A stretch of DNA of 8,759 nt from Alphaproteobacteria bacterium. GTDB lineage: Bacteria; Pseudomonadota; Alphaproteobacteria; Sphingomonadales; SMXR01. Position 1 is the first letter of the stretch; the number at the start of each line of letters is the position of its first letter. Below are positions 6,751-8,759 of this stretch, in pieces. Made by a program: the position numbers and the translations under genes. The notes under the pieces are model-generated. The model had not been told where the DNA came from, did no database searches, and worked only from the letters and a program-made list of their open reading frames with translations. The stretch is from contig SMXR01000048.1 in the NCBI GenBank assembly GCA_004356215.1, forward strand, positions 1 to 8,759, given 5' to 3'.

Positions 6751-7779
6751 TTAAACCCAAAACCCAGCCACACGCTCAATCATCCAAAATGAGGCTAGGG
6801 TTCCAACCACATAAGCTGTCGGAGGTTCTACTTTTAATAAAATCGTTTCTTTAGGAATTTGTCGGTTTTTCAATTTTCTAAACACAAGCATGCCTGCCAG
6901 AAAAAGTGCAATAATCGCTGCCGCAAAGAGCACCTGGCCTACTTCTACGCCAATGTTAAAAAACAAAAGTGCTGCCGGAATTTCTGTTTGTGGCAAGCCG
7001 ATTTGTGACAACACAGCCGCAAAGCCGAAACCATGTAACAACCCAAAGGATGATGAAACGGCGATTGGATATTTCCATGTCAGTGAGTTTTTTCGTCCCC
7101 TCGCGATTTCGGTAGCGAGAAACAGAATGCTGAGCGCAATGACCGCTTCCACTGGCGGGATCGGCACACGGAAAATACCTAATGCCGCCATCGCCAAGGT
7201 TATGGAATGGGCGATGGTAAAGCCGGTAACCGTTATTAAAATCCGCCGCCAGGTCGCGGCAATAAGAATAAGACAGGCGAGAAATAGTAGGTGATCATAG
7301 CCGCCCAGGATGTGCAAAAACCCAAGCCCAAAGTATTCTTTGGCAACCCCCGAAACGCTTTCCCGTTCCGGCACCCGCCACAGGCTTTCTTTTGGGCTTA
7401 GAAGACCGGTGTGTGTTTCTCCCGTCAGCAATTGCAGCCTGATCAGCGTCGTGATGGACGGGTTCAAAACCGGGAATGAAACCCCCACTTCCAGCCCCGA
7501 AAGGCCGCCCGCGCACAAAAAAGACCGCTGGCGCTCATAAGCGCCGGAGCCCGGTATAATCCGCTCTGGTGCCACCGCCACGCACGCCTCGGGCAAAACC
7601 ACGGACGGGTAATTAAAAACCGGGACCGACGGCGGCACCTGCCATCTCACGGAAAAAAGATTGACGTCGGTCTCATTAATATTAATAAAAACCGGACGGC
7701 TTTCATGGGCCAGAACAGGGATGGTAAGACCCAGCACAAAACCGGCAACAACAAGAAAATATATAAGAAACTTTCTCAC
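6751..7779 (-). CDS. HupE/UreJ-family membrane protein
   Basis: The product is a 342-residue polytopic inner-membrane protein of the HupE/UreJ type. A signal peptide (MRKFLIYFLVVAGFVLGLTI) ends in PVLA, so the mature chain would begin at His25 (HESRPVF). An exported domain of about 120 residues follows and holds a Cys pair (66 and 89). From about 145 come six or so membrane segments with the family's polar motifs: GLGFLHILGGYDHLLFL (151-167), GFTIAHSITLAMA (186-198), SSFGLLHGFGFA (243-254) and FFNIGVEVGQ (273-282). The repeated His/Asp/Glu in membrane segments (H156, D162, H163, H191, E224, H249, E279) suggest metal or proton handling. Small HupE and UreJ relatives are linked to nickel uptake, but no hydrogenase or urease gene is present here, so the substrate is open. 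The start is GTG, one base after the isomerase stop and preceded by CAGGAAAA, so translation is probably coupled. Confidence 0.85.
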   Translation of the reverse strand: MRKFLIYFLVVAGFVLGLTIPVLAHESRPVFININETDVNLFSVRWQVPPSVPVFNYPSVVLPEACVAVAPERIIPGSGAYERQRSFLCAGGLSGLEVGVSFPVLNPSITTLIRLQLLTGETHTGLLSPKESLWRVPERESVSGVAKEYFGLGFLHILGGYDHLLFLACLILIAATWRRILITVTGFTIAHSITLAMAALGIFRVPIPPVEAVIALSILFLATEIARGRKNSLTWKYPIAVSSSFGLLHGFGFAAVLSQIGLPQTEIPAALLFFNIGVEVGQVLFAAAIIALFLAGMLVFRKLKNRQIPKETILLKVEPPTAYVVGTLASFWMIERVAGFWV

Positions 7780-7780
7780 T

Positions 7781-8695
7781 TTATTTTTCCTGTTCGGCCA
7801 GTTTTGTTGGGTCAGGACGCGTCAGGTCAACCTTCACCTCATAGCTTTTCAGGATTTCGCTGATGGCCATTTCCGTCCGTTCATTAATGGCGGCGCGGGT
7901 GGCGTCTTGCTCGACACGGTTATAAACCTCTTCCAGTTCAGGCGTCCGGCCTGGCACATTTTTTGTGACCAAAACCAGGTGAACCCCGTAGGGCGACTGG
8001 TAAGGACCGCGCCAGGTGGTCGCGTCGGCCTCACTCTCAAAGACCGAGGCTGCCATGGCCCTGCCAAAGTGACTGGCAACATAATCGGGGGTGCGCTCGA
8101 CATAATTAACATGATAGGGAAATCGCTCGCCATGCCTGACCGCATCCGAAAAGACCACATTGTTGGTGTTCAGCTCTACCAGCTTGTCCTTGGCCAGTGC
8201 ACTTAAATCATCAGGACTATGGCGTTCCCGGTCAAAAAAGACGTGGGTAAAAGTGGCGTAAGGCTGGATATAATAAACGCCCTTGTTTTCCTCGAAATAT
8301 GCTCTGACTTGCAATTCATCCAGGTCACTTATGGCTTCAGCAAAACCACGGGCGAGGAATTCCACTTTCTGGATCATGCGCTGTTTGATGACATAATCAT
8401 CCACCCCCAAACCCAACGCCAATGCTTCGCGGTGCAACACCTCTTCGCGGACATAATCATCGATCATCAACTGTAAATCATTCTCGGGCATGGCATCTAG
8501 CATGGCTTCAAACCGCTCTGTATCAAAGGCCTTGGCGCGATACTGCATAAAGGTAAGGATCGCATCGCGGTCCACCACAATGGTATTGGGATCATTTTTC
8601 AAAACATCATCAGGGGCAACCAGGTTAAAGACCAGGAACAAGGAAAGACCCACCACCAGGAAATGTGTCAGCGGGTCTTTTAAAAGTTTTTTCAT
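7781..8695 (-). CDS. membrane-anchored parvulin-type peptidyl-prolyl isomerase
   Basis: The 304-residue protein has a short cytoplasmic N-terminus and one membrane segment (about 11-27), with the rest in the periplasm. It resembles SurA/PpiD/PpiC foldases, which catalyse proline isomerisation or act as chaperones for exported proteins. A helical part (about 40-140; EEVLHREALALGL is typical of the SurA-like N-domain) precedes a parvulin-like domain (about 145-247). In it, YATFTHVFF stands for the usual A-x-HIL strand and GPYQSPYGVHLVLV (230-243) for the conserved Pro-x-x-S-x-(F/Y)-G-x-H motif. The usual central GG-x-LGW segment is not recognisable; GERFPYHVNY lies in its place. Catalytic activity is therefore uncertain and a chaperone role is possible. 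The C-terminal tail is helical and charged. It lies 14 bases after the stop of the upstream gene and 1 base before the HupE-like gene, consistent with an operon. Confidence 0.85.
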   Translation of the reverse strand: MKKLLKDPLTHFLVVGLSLFLVFNLVAPDDVLKNDPNTIVVDRDAILTFMQYRAKAFDTERFEAMLDAMPENDLQLMIDDYVREEVLHREALALGLGVDDYVIKQRMIQKVEFLARGFAEAISDLDELQVRAYFEENKGVYYIQPYATFTHVFFDRERHSPDDLSALAKDKLVELNTNNVVFSDAVRHGERFPYHVNYVERTPDYVASHFGRAMAASVFESEADATTWRGPYQSPYGVHLVLVTKNVPGRTPELEEVYNRVEQDATRAAINERTEMAISEILKSYEVKVDLTRPDPTKLAEQEK

Positions 8696-8709
8696 TCCCC
8701 GCCTTCCTT

Positions 8710-8757
8710 CTATTCCGATGGCGTGTACCAGATCGGCGATGAATAGGCGCGCTCCTG
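8710..8757 (-). CDS. C-terminal end of a probable DUF3604 protein (partial)
   Basis: Only the last 15 codons are in the window, with a TAG stop at 8710-8712. They read QERAYSSPIWYTPSE. Proteins of the DUF3604 family, large exported proteins of unknown function, commonly end in a motif like ERAW(T/S)SPIWYTP. DUF3604 genes are also often found next to a peptidyl-prolyl isomerase and a HupE/UreJ protein, which is the order seen here. The other two minus-strand frames are open to the window edge but give no recognisable sequence. The call comes from a very short tail plus context, so it is tentative. The stop is 14 bases before the isomerase start, and the GGAAGG and GGGG in that gap could serve as its ribosome-binding site. 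Confidence 0.55.
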   Translation of the reverse strand, partial: QERAYSSPIWYTPSE

Positions 8758-8759
8758 GA

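Noticed and set aside
7661..8206. A 181-codon open frame on the plus strand across the HupE/isomerase junction
   Set aside because: It runs antisense over two well-supported genes, and its sequence resembles no family and shows no coherent signal or membrane pattern.

Overview
The window looks like part of a chromosome from a Gram-negative proteobacterium, probably marine or environmental; the class cannot be fixed. The clues are an RND efflux pump with a lipoprotein adaptor, Sec and lipoprotein signal peptides, a beta-barrel protein ending in Phe, DUF4136 and DUF3313 envelope proteins, and an RT0821/Lpp0805-type surface protein. Base composition looks moderate (somewhat below 50% GC by eye) and even throughout. 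I saw no RNA gene, insertion sequence, CRISPR array or phage gene. Coding density is very high: the longest stretch without a gene is about 83 bases.

Layout. At the left edge, the 3' part of a small surface-antigen-like gene runs on the plus strand (to 292). Everything else is on the minus strand, so it reads from right to left. From the right edge: the last codons of a gene that looks like the C-terminus of a DUF3604 protein (8710-8757), a membrane-anchored parvulin-like peptidyl-prolyl isomerase (8695-7781), and a HupE/UreJ-type membrane protein with a GTG start (7779-6751). These three are separated by 14 and 1 bases and look like one operon. After an 83-base AT-rich gap that may hold a promoter come the RND adaptor lipoprotein (6667-5591), RND permease (5578-2549), DUF3313 protein (2523-1792), DUF4136 lipoprotein (1770-1162) and an outer-membrane beta-barrel protein (1117-302). 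Gaps there are 12, 25, 21 and 44 bases, which indicates a second operon.

How the genes may work together. The adaptor and permease form the inner-membrane and periplasmic parts of a proton-driven tripartite pump; no TolC-type outer-membrane channel is present. Instead, three further envelope proteins are encoded directly behind the pump: one periplasmic, one lipoprotein, one barrel. The permease carries Asp-Asn rather than the Asp-Asp of AcrB in TM4, while the TM10 lysine is kept. In the other operon, the isomerase may help fold exported proteins, including the HupE-like protein or the DUF3604 product, but the substrate of this cluster is unknown. The most interesting points are the five-gene pump-plus-envelope operon and the DUF3604/isomerase/HupE cluster. 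Neither can be shown to be new from sequence alone.
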